A DNA stretch of 48,802 nucleotides from Klebsiella pneumoniae. Lineage in GTDB: Bacteria; Myxococcota_A; UBA796; GCA-2862545. The DNA lies in NCBI GenBank assembly GCA_945861065.1, contig CAMASI010000025.1, positions 1 through 48,802 on the forward strand. The letters are read 5' to 3'. Below, in pieces: positions 23,927 through 33,217 of the stretch (position 1 is the first letter of the stretch; each line of letters starts with the position of its first letter). The notes beneath the pieces were generated by a model. The model searched no databases. It was not told where the DNA came from and saw only the letters and a list, made by a program, of their open reading frames with translations. The position numbers were made by a program, and so were the translations under genes.

Positions 23927-24556
23927 TCAGGCCAACAAGGCCGATGCAGCCGCTGTTGGGTCATCGGCCGTGTTCACCGCCGAAATCACGGCCCAACTGT
24001 TCGCACCCGCGGCTCGAACGTCGGCCAATCGGTGAACGTTGATACCGCCAATGGCCACCAACGGGACTCGGCCTAGAACCCGATCGGCAGCCTCCCGAAG
24101 GCCCGCAAGCCCGCGCACCAGCTTCGGTCTGGATGCATGTCCGGTATCAAAAACCGGTCCAAACGCGATGACATCCGCACCAGAAAGCAAGGCGTTGTCC
24201 ACACCAGACACATCGTTGGTCGACCGACCCACCCACCTGCCCGGTGTCATCGCTTTACGCGCGCTCTGTATTTCGCCGTCCAGCGCACCCAGGTGCACAC
24301 CGTCGGCATCCATCGGGTCCACCAAAGCTGGGTCGTCATTCGCGAAAACGACGGCGCCACAGGCGCGGGCGCGTGCCACAATGTCCCGCCCTACCCGAAC
24401 CGTGTCGTCAAAATCCCAACCCTTCGCCCGTAGCTGCAACACGCGGCATCCCGCGCTTAGCGCCGCGGCCGCAATTCGCCCCGGGTCGCCGCCTGACGCA
24501 CCGGCGTCACATAAGACGTACAAACCGACGACACGTTGGACCGCTGAGGCATTCAC
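23927..24556 (-). CDS. thiE: Thiamine phosphate synthase
   Basis: 209 residues from a GTG that shares one base with the gspN stop. The TIM-barrel ThiE fold is visible: VVGLYVLCDAG, RVLQLRAKGWD (usual LQLRxK), VVFANDDPALVDPMDADGVHLG, VGRSTNDVSGVDNALLSGADVIAFGPVFDTGHASRP, and VPLVAIGGINVHRL with the phosphate-binding end. It couples HMP-PP and thiazole phosphate to thiamine phosphate. Some positions vary from the common consensus (for example NDD where INDR is usual), so the family call is firm but specificity is not certain. It is translationally coupled between a secretion gene and pabB, an unusual position. Confidence 0.82.
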   Translation of the reverse strand: MNASAVQRVVGLYVLCDAGASGGDPGRIAAAALSAGCRVLQLRAKGWDFDDTVRVGRDIVARARACGAVVFANDDPALVDPMDADGVHLGALDGEIQSARKAMTPGRWVGRSTNDVSGVDNALLSGADVIAFGPVFDTGHASRPKLVRGLAGLREAADRVLGRVPLVAIGGINVHRLADVRAAGANSWAVISAVNTADDPTAAASALLA

Positions 24557-25770
24557 TACTGTTCTTCGTCCTGCACTTCCGGCTCGCCAAAATCCCAGTC
24601 ATCTGCCTCAAGATCGTCGGGCGGAGCAAGTTCCAAGTCGTCTTCTGGGAGCGGTTCGGCCCGCGTCGCACCATTCGCCGTTCCTGTCGCCGACGTTGGA
24701 ACCGCGCCGCCTTTGCGGCCTCCGCGCACACGTTCGATCGTCTCATCCCGCAACCGCCGACGCTCTTCTTCGTCTGCGCCTCGCCCGGTAGGCCCCTCCT
24801 GGCCAAATACCCCAGCAGTCGAATTCCCCCGTGCGGACGACGCGGTCGCGGTGCGAGACCGTACAGGCCGGCAGGTAGGCGGCAACCGGTTGAGCGTGCC
24901 GGTGCACGTCCAATGGTATTTATTGTCCGTTCCCAACGCGTCCTTGGCAAACGCCGACGCAAGTTTCTCCAACGTATCGCCGAAATCAACCCCCACGTCC
25001 AATCGAATGAGGCTGCGATGGAGGTCATCGCGGAGCGTGATCTCGCCGGAAACGTCGGCGTTCGCGAGCGGGCTTTCCACGATGCCCGAGCTCAGTTTCG
25101 CCCGCCCATCAGCGACCTCAGCCGAGATGTCGACCCGCGTCACTTCGATCGCCCCCAGGTCGGGAATACCCATCTTGGAGAGGTCCATTTTCGAGACGGA
25201 AATGTCCGCCCCGGAAATGCGCAAGGCGCCGGTCGCATTCTTCATCCCTTTCGGTGCTTCCAGGTCCAGGGCAACGTCAATCGTTCCCTCCCCTTCCACA
25301 GAAACGCCCATCAGGCCCATCAGCTCGATGATCGGGAATCCTTCAGCGGCAATATGCACTGCGGTCGGCTCCGGAGGACCCTTTTCAACCAATTGCACCG
25401 CTACGTCGAAATCGAGCTCTCCGGACCCTACTTGCACCGTGCCGATGGCGCGGGGTTGCCGAAGCAACAAAGAAACAAGTGCGGCGCGCAGCCTCACCCG
25501 CTCCGAGAAAAACACCAATTCGCCCTCGGTCGGAGGCTCGGTTTGCACCCTCGGCACGCTGTACAGCTGGATGTCATGCGCGGACACACCGAGCCACCAC
25601 GGCGCAACCCCACCAATCTCTAGCCGAAGCTCCCCGTTGGAGTTCACGTCCACTTCGTGACTCAGCCGAGCCATGACCTCATCGGCAGGAAAGGTCACCC
25701 ACAAGCCAATCACGAAACATGCGCCGCCAAACAGAACACTTCCAACGCCACCCAGCAGCCAACGGATCAT
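24556..25770 (-). CDS. gspN: Type II secretion system protein GspN
   Basis: 404 residues. One N-terminal membrane helix (LLGGVGSVLFGGACFVIGLWV) is followed by a large periplasmic beta-rich domain of the GspN/AsmA-like type (GELRLEIGGVAPWWLGVSAHDIQL, ALRISGADISV, EVTRVDISAEV, ANADVSGEITL). The C-terminal 100 residues are Arg/Gly-rich and then strongly acidic, a low-complexity tail unusual for the family. GspN is an inner-membrane accessory protein found in a subset of type II systems. It follows gspM with a 4-bp overlap, and its stop overlaps the thiE start. Confidence 0.85.
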   Translation of the reverse strand: MIRWLLGGVGSVLFGGACFVIGLWVTFPADEVMARLSHEVDVNSNGELRLEIGGVAPWWLGVSAHDIQLYSVPRVQTEPPTEGELVFFSERVRLRAALVSLLLRQPRAIGTVQVGSGELDFDVAVQLVEKGPPEPTAVHIAAEGFPIIELMGLMGVSVEGEGTIDVALDLEAPKGMKNATGALRISGADISVSKMDLSKMGIPDLGAIEVTRVDISAEVADGRAKLSSGIVESPLANADVSGEITLRDDLHRSLIRLDVGVDFGDTLEKLASAFAKDALGTDNKYHWTCTGTLNRLPPTCRPVRSRTATASSARGNSTAGVFGQEGPTGRGADEEERRRLRDETIERVRGGRKGGAVPTSATGTANGATRAEPLPEDDLELAPPDDLEADDWDFGEPEVQDEEQ

Positions 25771-26393
25771 GGAACCACCTCCATTTCTGTCTCATCTTCT
25801 TCAAGAGGAACGTCGGCAGTCGATTCCAGCGCGACGTCGTAAACGAGCACGTCGAGCTTCAAGTCGATCACGCGCGCGCCAGCTTTGCCTGTCGCCTTGA
25901 AGTCCGCTTTCTGCACGGCGATGGGGTAGCCGCTCGTTTCCATCTCATACAGGAACTCTACCAGGGCGTCTAACGGCGCTTTTGCCAGGTCGATGCTCCA
26001 CGTAGACTGGGTCAAACTCCCTACGGATTCGGCCTTGCCCCGCTCATTGACCGACTTCAGGGCGGCGGACAGGTCGGCCTCCCCGGCCAGCCGCTCGACA
26101 AACGCGGTGACGGGTGTGCCGGCATGTTGACGGAGCCGACTCTCCTGCGCGCGCAAAATGGCCGCTGCGTCCACGTACTCACCCTGAAGTTCGAGCACCT
26201 CTGTGAGCTGCGCTTTGGCATCCCGAACCCTCGCGGCACGGTCTGAAACGACGCCATAGAGCAGGTACCACAACAGCCCAACCCCGACGACGCCGCCGAA
26301 CAGCATGAGTCCGACGAGCAGCCTGCGATCCCGCGGCGACAGCGTCTCTAGCTGCGCCTCGATCGTGCCTGCGAGGCCTTTGGACGTGCTCAT
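25767..26393 (-). CDS. gspM: Type II secretion system protein GspM
   Basis: 208 residues. A short cytoplasmic N-terminus (ETLSPRDRRLLVGLML) precedes a single membrane helix (LFGGVVGVGLLWYLLYGVV). A periplasmic coiled coil follows (SDRAARVRDAKAQLTEVLELQGEYVDAAAILRAQE), then a ferredoxin-like fold, the GspM/PilO layout. It forms the inner-membrane platform with GspL, GspF and GspE. ATGA overlaps with both gspL and gspN. Confidence 0.85.
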   Translation of the reverse strand: MSTSKGLAGTIEAQLETLSPRDRRLLVGLMLFGGVVGVGLLWYLLYGVVSDRAARVRDAKAQLTEVLELQGEYVDAAAILRAQESRLRQHAGTPVTAFVERLAGEADLSAALKSVNERGKAESVGSLTQSTWSIDLAKAPLDALVEFLYEMETSGYPIAVQKADFKATGKAGARVIDLKLDVLVYDVALESTADVPLEEDETEMEVVP

Positions 26394-28015
26394 TCCCCCT
26401 CCTGCAGAGGCTCGTCCGCCGTCGCCAACGGGTCCTCACCCAACGGTATCGTAATCGGAAAACGCACGCGGCCCGTGGGCAACCGCGTTTCCGCACCTTT
26501 GGTGACCCGAGCAAAGCGCTGTGTCTGTTTTAGCGTCTCTTCCACCGTGGAGGACTCGGCGTAGCCCGCGGCCTCCCCCTGAAACTCAATATTTTCACGG
26601 GTGATGGTGAGGTCGGAGATCTCGATCGGCGTTTCCTCCAAGGCGGGCAACGCAGCGAACAACGCGTCCAACGCGTCTACGGTCGGCGCCAATCCATTCG
26701 CGGTGCCCAGCAGTTCTGCTCGCTGTGAAGCATCTTCCGTCAGACCTGCCATCAATTCCAGGGCTGCACCGCCGTCCTCCAACGAGGCGACGTCTACCTC
26801 AGGAAATGTAGAGCCAACGACCTCGAAAATCCGAGTTCGAACGTCCTCCCGTTCACTCGATAAGGACCACAATTGCACGCCGAACAATACGAGTGCGGCC
26901 AGGACGAAGGTGCCCAGGCCGAAACCACCATAGGTCAGCAGATTTCGCAGGCCGCTCGACCCGCCGTGGAAGGCCTGGGCGCCGACGCGTAAATCAATGA
27001 CACGTTCCAGATCCCGACTCACGGCGAGTTTGCCCAAAGCGACCACCACAGCACTGCCGGGAGTCACGGTCGCGCCGCCGGTCCCAAGCGCTTCCACCGG
27101 AACACCGAGGTCCGCTCGCATCCAATTCCACAACTCGGGAATCCGCGAAGAACCACCGGTGAGAAGCACTCGATCGACGCCGACGCCGATCACGTCTTCC
27201 GCCTGAACCAATGTGGCGCGCACTTCTGCGAGCAACAGCCCCACGGAAGCGTCGAACGCCTCCCTCGCTGCTGGCGGCAGGTTGGCCCGGCCAGATTGGG
27301 CACGACCACCCTCGGTAGGCTCCTCTTCGCCGTGTTTGAGCCCTTCGGCCTCTTCAAAACTACAGCGAAGCGCCCCTTGGATCGCCCGAGTGAACGTGAG
27401 TCCCCCAACGTCCAAGGCGCGGCACCACACCACCACACCACCCACCGACACCGATACCAAGGTGTGCGCGTGACCCACATCCACGACGACGGTGGCGCCG
27501 CTGTCGTGGGCCTCGTTCGGCGCCAGGACACCCACCACTTCGGAGTCCGACGCCAACCAGCTTGGGTCCACGCCCATCGCCGCCAGGCCGGACAACCAGG
27601 TCGTCATCGATTCTACGCGGGCCAGCGCCACCAACAGGCTTGTCTTTTCGCCAGTAGAAACGATTCGCCATCCAAAAACCATGTCGGCCAAGTCGAAGGG
27701 GACCTCGGCCTCCACTGCGAAGGGCAACGTGCGTTCGATTTGGTCCCGGGCCGTAAAAGGCACGGACATCCGGTGAAACGTCGCGAGTTCACCTGGCAAC
27801 GCGGCGACCACGGAGTCCCCACCCCGGATATTCAGTCCCTTGGTGCGCACCAAATCGCGCAGGGCTGAAAGCCGAACCTCAAGCGTCGGAACCGAGCCGT
27901 CTTGCGGCACAGGCTCACGGAAGACCTCGTCGGGCTCCCACGCGCCGCGGTTCTGGCGCCACACGGCCACCTTCACCGCGTGACTACCCACATCGATGCA
28001 CATCAAACGAGCCAT
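26390..28015 (-). CDS. gspL: Type II secretion system protein GspL
   Basis: 541 residues. The cytoplasmic actin-like/PilM-type domain begins MARLMCIDVGSHAVKVAVWRQ and contains VVVDVGHAHTLVSVSVGGVVVWCRALDVGG and RVLLTGGSSRIPELWNW, nucleotide-fold motifs. A membrane helix (LLTYGGFGLGTFVLAALVLFGVQLW) and a periplasmic ferredoxin-like domain follow. GspL recruits the GspE ATPase to the membrane with GspM. The ATG at 28015 is preferred, 7 bases after the gspK stop; the longer frame overlaps gspK by 92 bases. Confidence 0.87.
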   Translation of the reverse strand: MARLMCIDVGSHAVKVAVWRQNRGAWEPDEVFREPVPQDGSVPTLEVRLSALRDLVRTKGLNIRGGDSVVAALPGELATFHRMSVPFTARDQIERTLPFAVEAEVPFDLADMVFGWRIVSTGEKTSLLVALARVESMTTWLSGLAAMGVDPSWLASDSEVVGVLAPNEAHDSGATVVVDVGHAHTLVSVSVGGVVVWCRALDVGGLTFTRAIQGALRCSFEEAEGLKHGEEEPTEGGRAQSGRANLPPAAREAFDASVGLLLAEVRATLVQAEDVIGVGVDRVLLTGGSSRIPELWNWMRADLGVPVEALGTGGATVTPGSAVVVALGKLAVSRDLERVIDLRVGAQAFHGGSSGLRNLLTYGGFGLGTFVLAALVLFGVQLWSLSSEREDVRTRIFEVVGSTFPEVDVASLEDGGAALELMAGLTEDASQRAELLGTANGLAPTVDALDALFAALPALEETPIEISDLTITRENIEFQGEAAGYAESSTVEETLKQTQRFARVTKGAETRLPTGRVRFPITIPLGEDPLATADEPLQEGE

Positions 28016-28022
28016 GAACTTC

Positions 28023-29264
28023 TCACTGAATCGACCAGGCGACGATTTGCCCGGTCGGGTTTTTTGAATAATCGAGCACAACGTGGATTTCGACGCGGGC
28101 GTCGCCCACCTCACCCACAGACACGACCCGGTAGGTCGTGGACTCCGTTGTTATCGCGTTGACGATTTCCTTCTTAAAGGCCACACCGAATTCTTTTTCC
28201 ACGAAGGTTTTGAAATGGGCAGCACTTGTAAAGTTCACGCCGCCTGACGCCATTGGGGTACCCCTGCGTTCGGCAATCATGTCCACCAGCTGATCTACAT
28301 ACTCGGGCGTATAGTTCCCATCGAGGTAAGCGGCGAGTAAGGCGTGCATGACAGGTTGATGGGCGCTGTTGACGTTGATCTTGCCGCCGCCATAGATCGT
28401 CAAGTGGCGCCCGACACGCTCCCAAACGCCATCGAGGTGCCAGCCTTCCACGAGCCTGATCTCTTGGCGGGTGTCAAACGCAGCATTCTTGGGTTTGTAC
28501 GGCGAATCCAGGTTCTCGTAGAGTGTGCTTTCCGACCCACCTTGGTACAGGCGATTGTCGTCTGGGTCGGTCCAATCGGCGAGGTTTGCGACTAACTCGT
28601 AGCGGTCCAATCCATTGTCGAGGAACCAGTCCTCGTACCGCTGCTTGCGCATCAGACCCAACAACTCCTGTGCCGCCGGCAACTCCAACAGTTCACCAAA
28701 CGTATTCGCCGACAAGCGGCCGACGTAGACAAAACGTGTTTCGTCGCTCACTTCCGCAAAGAAGTCGCCGTCGAAGTCCAAGAAGTTGCGATCAATGATT
28801 CCACCCTCGCGACTTTCATCCCGTACTTCCTCCGAGATTCCCTCGGCGCGAAGTTGGTCGGCTTCTTCGTCGTCGATGTCGGCACCGGAAACAAAGAGCA
28901 TGCGCATGAGCGTCGTGTTGACCGCAGGTACCATCTGCCAAAGCGAATCTCCGTTGATCCCAAACGCCTGGCCGAAGGAAACGACCATGGGGTTCTTTCC
29001 CAGCGACTTACTCGCCATCAACACCAATCTGTAGATTTGCACGCCGGTTCGCGCGAGCGCTTCTGCCTTGACCTCGTCTCGGTAATGGGCCGCCAACTCC
29101 AGGCGGATTGTCGCGCCGCGCGCCATCTCCGTGACGAGAACCGAAATGAGAAGAATACTCGACAAAACCATGAGCAACGCGATGCCAGCCCGCGAACGCC
29201 GAGGCCCTCGAGGCATCCGACCACGGCCACGAGGCCGCAACAAGGCCCGAAGCATGGACGTCAT
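28023..29264 (-). CDS. gspK: Type II secretion minor pseudopilin GspK
   Basis: 413 residues, the largest minor pseudopilin as usual. A basic leader of about 27 residues ends in SRAG, followed by IALLMVLSSILLISVLVTEM, the N-terminal helix that lacks the Glu5 of other pseudopilins, as expected for GspK. An alpha-helical domain follows with YELVANLADWTDPDDNRLYQGG and the conserved GGGKINVNSAH. It caps the pseudopilus with GspI and GspJ. Overlaps gspJ by 4 bp. Confidence 0.88.
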   Translation of the reverse strand: MTSMLRALLRPRGRGRMPRGPRRSRAGIALLMVLSSILLISVLVTEMARGATIRLELAAHYRDEVKAEALARTGVQIYRLVLMASKSLGKNPMVVSFGQAFGINGDSLWQMVPAVNTTLMRMLFVSGADIDDEEADQLRAEGISEEVRDESREGGIIDRNFLDFDGDFFAEVSDETRFVYVGRLSANTFGELLELPAAQELLGLMRKQRYEDWFLDNGLDRYELVANLADWTDPDDNRLYQGGSESTLYENLDSPYKPKNAAFDTRQEIRLVEGWHLDGVWERVGRHLTIYGGGKINVNSAHQPVMHALLAAYLDGNYTPEYVDQLVDMIAERRGTPMASGGVNFTSAAHFKTFVEKEFGVAFKKEIVNAITTESTTYRVVSVGEVGDARVEIHVVLDYSKNPTGQIVAWSIQ

Positions 29265-30172
29265 CGCTTCACCGCTCCGCCGAATGCGCCCGGTGCGTAC
29301 AAGCCTCCCCCAACGTTGCCCAAACCACCGGGAGCCGGTTTCCCGCCCCCGCTGGTCACCGTGGCGCCCGAATTTCCGGCGCTGCCGGCACCCGCCGCAC
29401 CTGCGGCCCCGCCGCCAAATTGTTGGGCGAGCAAACTCGCCGGGTTGGCGGGGTTGAATACGGGCGGCGCAAACTCAATCGGCACCTTCGTGAGGAAGGG
29501 CACATCGATCGACCGCTCACGGTCCTCCGGATCCCGGCCGATCAGCACCAAAGACAACTCTACCATGCGTGGGAGACGGTAAGGCGTGTCCACGCCGCGC
29601 GTATCCCACTCTTCTACCCATTCGTTGGTCTGACCATCGAGGTACCGAACGTCAAAGCTCCGGACATTATACGCAAGCGGCTGAATCACACCGTCTTCAT
29701 CTGGTTTGTCGTCGATTCGAGGGCCTTCCCGGTGGTACAATGTGTACCCCTTCCCTCGGTCTGGCGCCTGTTCCGCCCAAATCGAGATTTCGGTCTGATC
29801 GCACTCCCGCGCGTTCAAATACAACCTTTCGTGCGCGAGGGACGCAAAAATGAGCTGGTCGGGGCTGTCATCCGTGCCGACGAATACAGTCTGGTACGTG
29901 AGCGCAGCGTCCCGATTCGGCGTGAGGTAGGCGAGTTGAAGGTCTCGGTGCAAACGCGCCATGGCGACACGAGCGCCTCGGGTCGTCTCATCGCGGTCGC
30001 CCAACAATTCGTCGAGTTCCGCGGTATTTGACAGCGTTTCAAACACCACCACGGACATCACGGTTAGCACCATCAACGCGACCATGACCTCGACGAGCGT
30101 CATGCCCCTGCGCACCCGTCGCGCCCGCCACACAGCAGCGCCTACGGCGGTTGAGGTGGGCGCTACTGTCAT
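29261..30172 (-). CDS. gspJ: Type II secretion minor pseudopilin GspJ
   Basis: 303 residues from an ATG overlapping the gspI stop (ATGA). The prepilin site RRG|MTLVEVMVALMVLTVMSVVVF carries Glu5. The globular part includes EISIWAEQAPDRGKGYTLYHREGP and YNVRSFDVRYLDGQTNEWVEEWDT, typical of GspJ. The last 60 residues form a Gly/Ala/Pro-rich tail (QQFGGGAAGAAGAGSAG and onward) absent from textbook GspJ proteins. The longer upstream frame overlaps gspI and is not used. Confidence 0.87.
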   Translation of the reverse strand: MTVAPTSTAVGAAVWRARRVRRGMTLVEVMVALMVLTVMSVVVFETLSNTAELDELLGDRDETTRGARVAMARLHRDLQLAYLTPNRDAALTYQTVFVGTDDSPDQLIFASLAHERLYLNARECDQTEISIWAEQAPDRGKGYTLYHREGPRIDDKPDEDGVIQPLAYNVRSFDVRYLDGQTNEWVEEWDTRGVDTPYRLPRMVELSLVLIGRDPEDRERSIDVPFLTKVPIEFAPPVFNPANPASLLAQQFGGGAAGAAGAGSAGNSGATVTSGGGKPAPGGLGNVGGGLYAPGAFGGAVKR

Positions 30173-30804
30173 TGGGGTAAGCTCCCCTCGAGGGCAGTAA
30201 TACCGGTGGGGTTGATCACGTGTGTGGTGATGATGACTTCGTCGCCCCGCTCTTCTGCGACGTCGGAGTCTTTGCCCCACCACACACGTACACGCACCTC
30301 TCGGATGTAGGGCCCAAGGATAGCGCCCAGCATGTCGCCGGAAAAACCCATCGCGCCCAGCCCGTCCATCGGACTCGCTCCACCTGCGCCGACATCCGAG
30401 GTCTCACTCGCGTCGGACCCATAAGAACTCGATTTATCGAGGCTCTGCGCCGCGCTCGCAAGGTCGCCCGCCATGGCCAGGTCGATTTCAGAAATCCAAT
30501 ATTCCCACTTGAAGTCGTCGAGCGTCTCGCCAAACTCCGCTTGAATCGTGGCGTTCCCATGATCGGTGAAGTCTCCCTCCTCGTGGATATCACCCTGCAA
30601 GAAGCCATCGAATTCGACGCGTAACGCCGCGTCTTGAGCGATCGATTGGGCAAGATCCGTACCGAGAATCGCCTGCTCGGCTTCCGCCGTCATGAAGGCA
30701 CTATCGGCAGAGGTTTCCATGAGAATCGCCAGCGACGTGACGAGGATTCCCAACGCCACCATCACCTCAAGGAGGGAGAAACCACGGCGGTTTGTGCGTG
30801 TCAC
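30169..30804 (-). CDS. gspI: Type II secretion minor pseudopilin GspI
   Basis: 211 residues with a short leader and prepilin peptidase site RRG|FSLLEVMVALGILVTSLAILM, including Phe1 and Glu5. The middle is acidic and contains a Ser/Gly/Asp-rich insertion (about residues 122-155), making it longer than the usual 120-130 residues. The end (REVRVRVWWG..DEVIITTHVINP) matches the family. It nucleates the pseudopilus tip with GspJ and GspK. The start is a GTG at 30804, overlapping gspH by 4 bp. Confidence 0.85.
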   Translation of the reverse strand: MTRTNRRGFSLLEVMVALGILVTSLAILMETSADSAFMTAEAEQAILGTDLAQSIAQDAALRVEFDGFLQGDIHEEGDFTDHGNATIQAEFGETLDDFKWEYWISEIDLAMAGDLASAAQSLDKSSSYGSDASETSDVGAGGASPMDGLGAMGFSGDMLGAILGPYIREVRVRVWWGKDSDVAEERGDEVIITTHVINPTGITALEGSLPQ

Positions 30805-31562
30805 CCTGGCAGCTCCGGCGGCGAATCAGGCAATTCCTTCTGCAAGTCCCTAAACTCGATCACCTCCCCCGTGACCTGGACTCTGCCCGAGAGTGGTTCG
30901 ATTTCGATTGTGTACCCCTCCTCCGGGTCATCGGCGTCCACAATCCACAACACCGTTTGCTCCACGGTTCCGTCCGCGAAGACGTGGCTATACACCTTCT
31001 GAAAGCGCTCCTCTTCACTGGGTCCGTTGGTCCCCTCGCCTTTTCGTTCCCGTTCCTGGTCTTTTCCATCGGGTTCGACCGGTTCAGTATCGGCGGGTGT
31101 GTAGATCGCTCCGAATACAAGCCCGGACGGAAGCGAGAACTCTTGATCGAGCGCCGACGACATCTTTTCGAAGGGCTTTCGCGTATGCGCCCAGGCCTTG
31201 CGCTCGGCCTCATCCATCAGCGAGAGTTTCTCCTCCTGTTGGCGCTCCCAGTCCTCTCGCGACTCCCGATCTGCGTGAATTAGCGCGCCCGGCTCGCCGG
31301 TCTCTACACGCCAAGTGCCTTTGTTGAGACGGTAGGTGACACGAAAACTCACGTTCTGCATGACCGCTTCATCTCTGAGCCGGTTGTACAAGAACGCAAG
31401 TTCACGCGCCGAACGCCGTTGTTCCATCGTACCCAGGTCCGCGACAGCCGGCAGAAATACCCCTGCCATGAGGAGCAGCAACGCGATGACCACCATCACT
31501 TCCACCAGCGTCATGGCGCGGCGGAAGCGACGGACGAGTCGGCGAGCGCCCATCCGAATCAT
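30801..31562 (-). CDS. gspH: Type II secretion minor pseudopilin GspH
   Basis: 253 residues from the ATG at 31562, one base after the gspG stop. The prepilin site reads RRA|MTLVEVMVVIALLLLMAGVF, with Ala rather than Gly at -1, which is tolerated less well by prepilin peptidase. RSARELAFLYNRLRDEAVMQNVSFRVTY is the conserved GspH/FimT segment. A charged insertion (SREDWERQQEEKLSLMDEAERKAW and DGKDQERERKGEGTNG) makes it about 80-100 residues longer than typical GspH. An upstream in-frame start would overlap gspG. Confidence 0.82.
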   Translation of the reverse strand: MIRMGARRLVRRFRRAMTLVEVMVVIALLLLMAGVFLPAVADLGTMEQRRSARELAFLYNRLRDEAVMQNVSFRVTYRLNKGTWRVETGEPGALIHADRESREDWERQQEEKLSLMDEAERKAWAHTRKPFEKMSSALDQEFSLPSGLVFGAIYTPADTEPVEPDGKDQERERKGEGTNGPSEEERFQKVYSHVFADGTVEQTVLWIVDADDPEEGYTIEIEPLSGRVQVTGEVIEFRDLQKELPDSPPELPG

Positions 31563-31563
31563 G

Positions 31564-31956
31564 TCATTGTTCCGAAAGCTTGATATCGGCGTCGTTCCCG
31601 GCTCCGCCCTCGGAACCATCCGCACCATAAGACACGATGTCGAACTTCCGATTGCCGGTTCCGCCTGCCCGCAATTGGAATTTGTTGCCCCACCCGTCCA
31701 CGGGCTCAGACTCGTCGGTGAACACCTCGCTGAGCTCCGCGGGAATTTTCTTCTTGCGCAGGTAGTAAATTTCTACCTTTTGGGCCACGCGATTCATGGT
31801 CAGTGTCGTGGTATCGACCTGGGCGTCGGAAAACGCAGACCAAACACCAAAGGCCAAGGCGCTCATGAGGGTCAGCACGATGGCAATAACCACCATGACC
31901 TCGACGAGGGTCATGCCCCGACGGGCCGCGCGGCGCAGGAACTGCAGTTGTCTCAT
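31564..31956 (-). CDS. gspG: Type II secretion major pseudopilin GspG
   Basis: 130 residues. The leader MRQLQFLRRAARRG and mature N-terminus MTLVEVMVVIAIVLTLMSALAF carry Glu5 and Met at +1. The C-terminal calcium-binding segment VSYGADGSEGGAGNDADI is the hallmark of GspG. The middle is shorter than in classical GspG, lacking part of the variable loop. It builds the pseudopilus that pushes substrates through the secretin. It lies 22 bp after gspF, the largest gap within the operon. Confidence 0.92.
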   Translation of the reverse strand: MRQLQFLRRAARRGMTLVEVMVVIAIVLTLMSALAFGVWSAFSDAQVDTTTLTMNRVAQKVEIYYLRKKKIPAELSEVFTDESEPVDGWGNKFQLRAGGTGNRKFDIVSYGADGSEGGAGNDADIKLSEQ

Positions 31957-31978
31957 GGTCGACTCCGGTGACTAGGTT

Positions 31979-33214
31979 TCAAATCATCTTGCTGAGTTGC
32001 GTCATCGGCAACAGCAGCCCCAACGCTACAATGAGCACGATTCCGCCCATGACGACGATGGCCAGCGGGGCGAGCAGGCTCGTAATCGCGGCGATGCTGG
32101 TTTCCACCTGCTCCTCGTAGGCATCGGCCACCGTGGTCAGCATCTTCTCTAACTCACCCGTGCGTTCGCCGATCGCGATCATGTGGGTGACGAGCGGCGG
32201 AAACTGACCCGAGGCCTTGAGCGGCGCAGCGATACTCTGGCCCTCCTGGATATTCGTAGCTGCGCTCCGGATCGCATCGGCGATCACCAGGTTTCCCACC
32301 GTGCCCTCCACGATGGATAGAGCTTGGAGGATAGGAACCCCGCTGACCAGCAACGTGGACAATGTGCGACAAAAACGGGAGACTGCAATCAATCTGTTGA
32401 GGTTCCCGATCATCGGAATGCGCAGTTGGAGACGGTCGATGTTCTTCCGACCTGCGGGGGTGCGCGCATACCGCCGGAAGCCCCACACGCCCAAGAATCC
32501 TAAGATGGGGAGCGTCCACCACCAGGCAGTGAACGTATCCCCGGCGAAAAAAACGAGCCGCGTCAGAAGGGGCAACATGTCCTCCCCTCCACGGCTCTCG
32601 AACATCCCGCGCACACGTGGAATGACGAAATTGAACAACCCGAGCAGGATCAATCCGCCAAGAATGGTCATGATGATCGGGTAGGCCAACGCCGTCGATA
32701 CCTTCCCCTGAAGCCGAACCCGCGAATCGATAAACTTAGCGAGGCGGGTCAAGACGACCGCCAACGCGCCGGACTTCTCGCCAGCGCGAATCATTTGCAC
32801 GTACAGTTCGTCGAAAATTCTCGGGTGCTCTCCCATCGCATCTGCCAACGGCACGCCTTCGTTGACCTTTTCCTTGATCTGCGACAGAACAATCTTGAGT
32901 TTCGCCTTTTCTGTCTGCTCGACGAGCGCGGCCAGCCCCTCGCCGATCGGGACATGGGCGCCCACGAGCGTGGACAATTGCGTCGTCACCGTGCTCAAGT
33001 CGCGGGTAGTGATAAACTGCAACCACCGCGTAAAATCGATTTGTACATTCAGCCCTTTGCCGGTGGTGGCCTGGGCGAGTTGTTCCTTTACGTCGGTAAC
33101 GAAGTATCCCTGCCGTCGCAGCCGCGTCCGCGCCACCTTCGCAGTATCGGCATCAATGACGCCGGAAACGCCCTTGCCACCACCGTCTAGGCCCTTGTAT
33201 TCGAAGACTGGCAT
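31979..33214 (-). CDS. gspF: Type II secretion inner-membrane platform protein GspF
   Basis: 411 residues, the usual size. It contains two T2SSF cytoplasmic domains (QFITTRDLSTVTTQLSTLVGAHVPIGEGLAALVEQ and RFCRTLSTLLVSGVPILQALSIVEGTVGN) and three membrane helices. These include YPIIMTILGGLILLGLFNFVIP and the C-terminal LLAPLAIVVMGGIVLIVALGLLLPM. The N-terminal PVFEYKGLDGGGKGVSGVIDADT is typical. GspF anchors the GspE ATPase and the pseudopilus. It follows gspE by 3 bp. Confidence 0.94.
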   Translation of the reverse strand: MPVFEYKGLDGGGKGVSGVIDADTAKVARTRLRRQGYFVTDVKEQLAQATTGKGLNVQIDFTRWLQFITTRDLSTVTTQLSTLVGAHVPIGEGLAALVEQTEKAKLKIVLSQIKEKVNEGVPLADAMGEHPRIFDELYVQMIRAGEKSGALAVVLTRLAKFIDSRVRLQGKVSTALAYPIIMTILGGLILLGLFNFVIPRVRGMFESRGGEDMLPLLTRLVFFAGDTFTAWWWTLPILGFLGVWGFRRYARTPAGRKNIDRLQLRIPMIGNLNRLIAVSRFCRTLSTLLVSGVPILQALSIVEGTVGNLVIADAIRSAATNIQEGQSIAAPLKASGQFPPLVTHMIAIGERTGELEKMLTTVADAYEEQVETSIAAITSLLAPLAIVVMGGIVLIVALGLLLPMTQLSKMI

Positions 33215-33217
33215 GAT

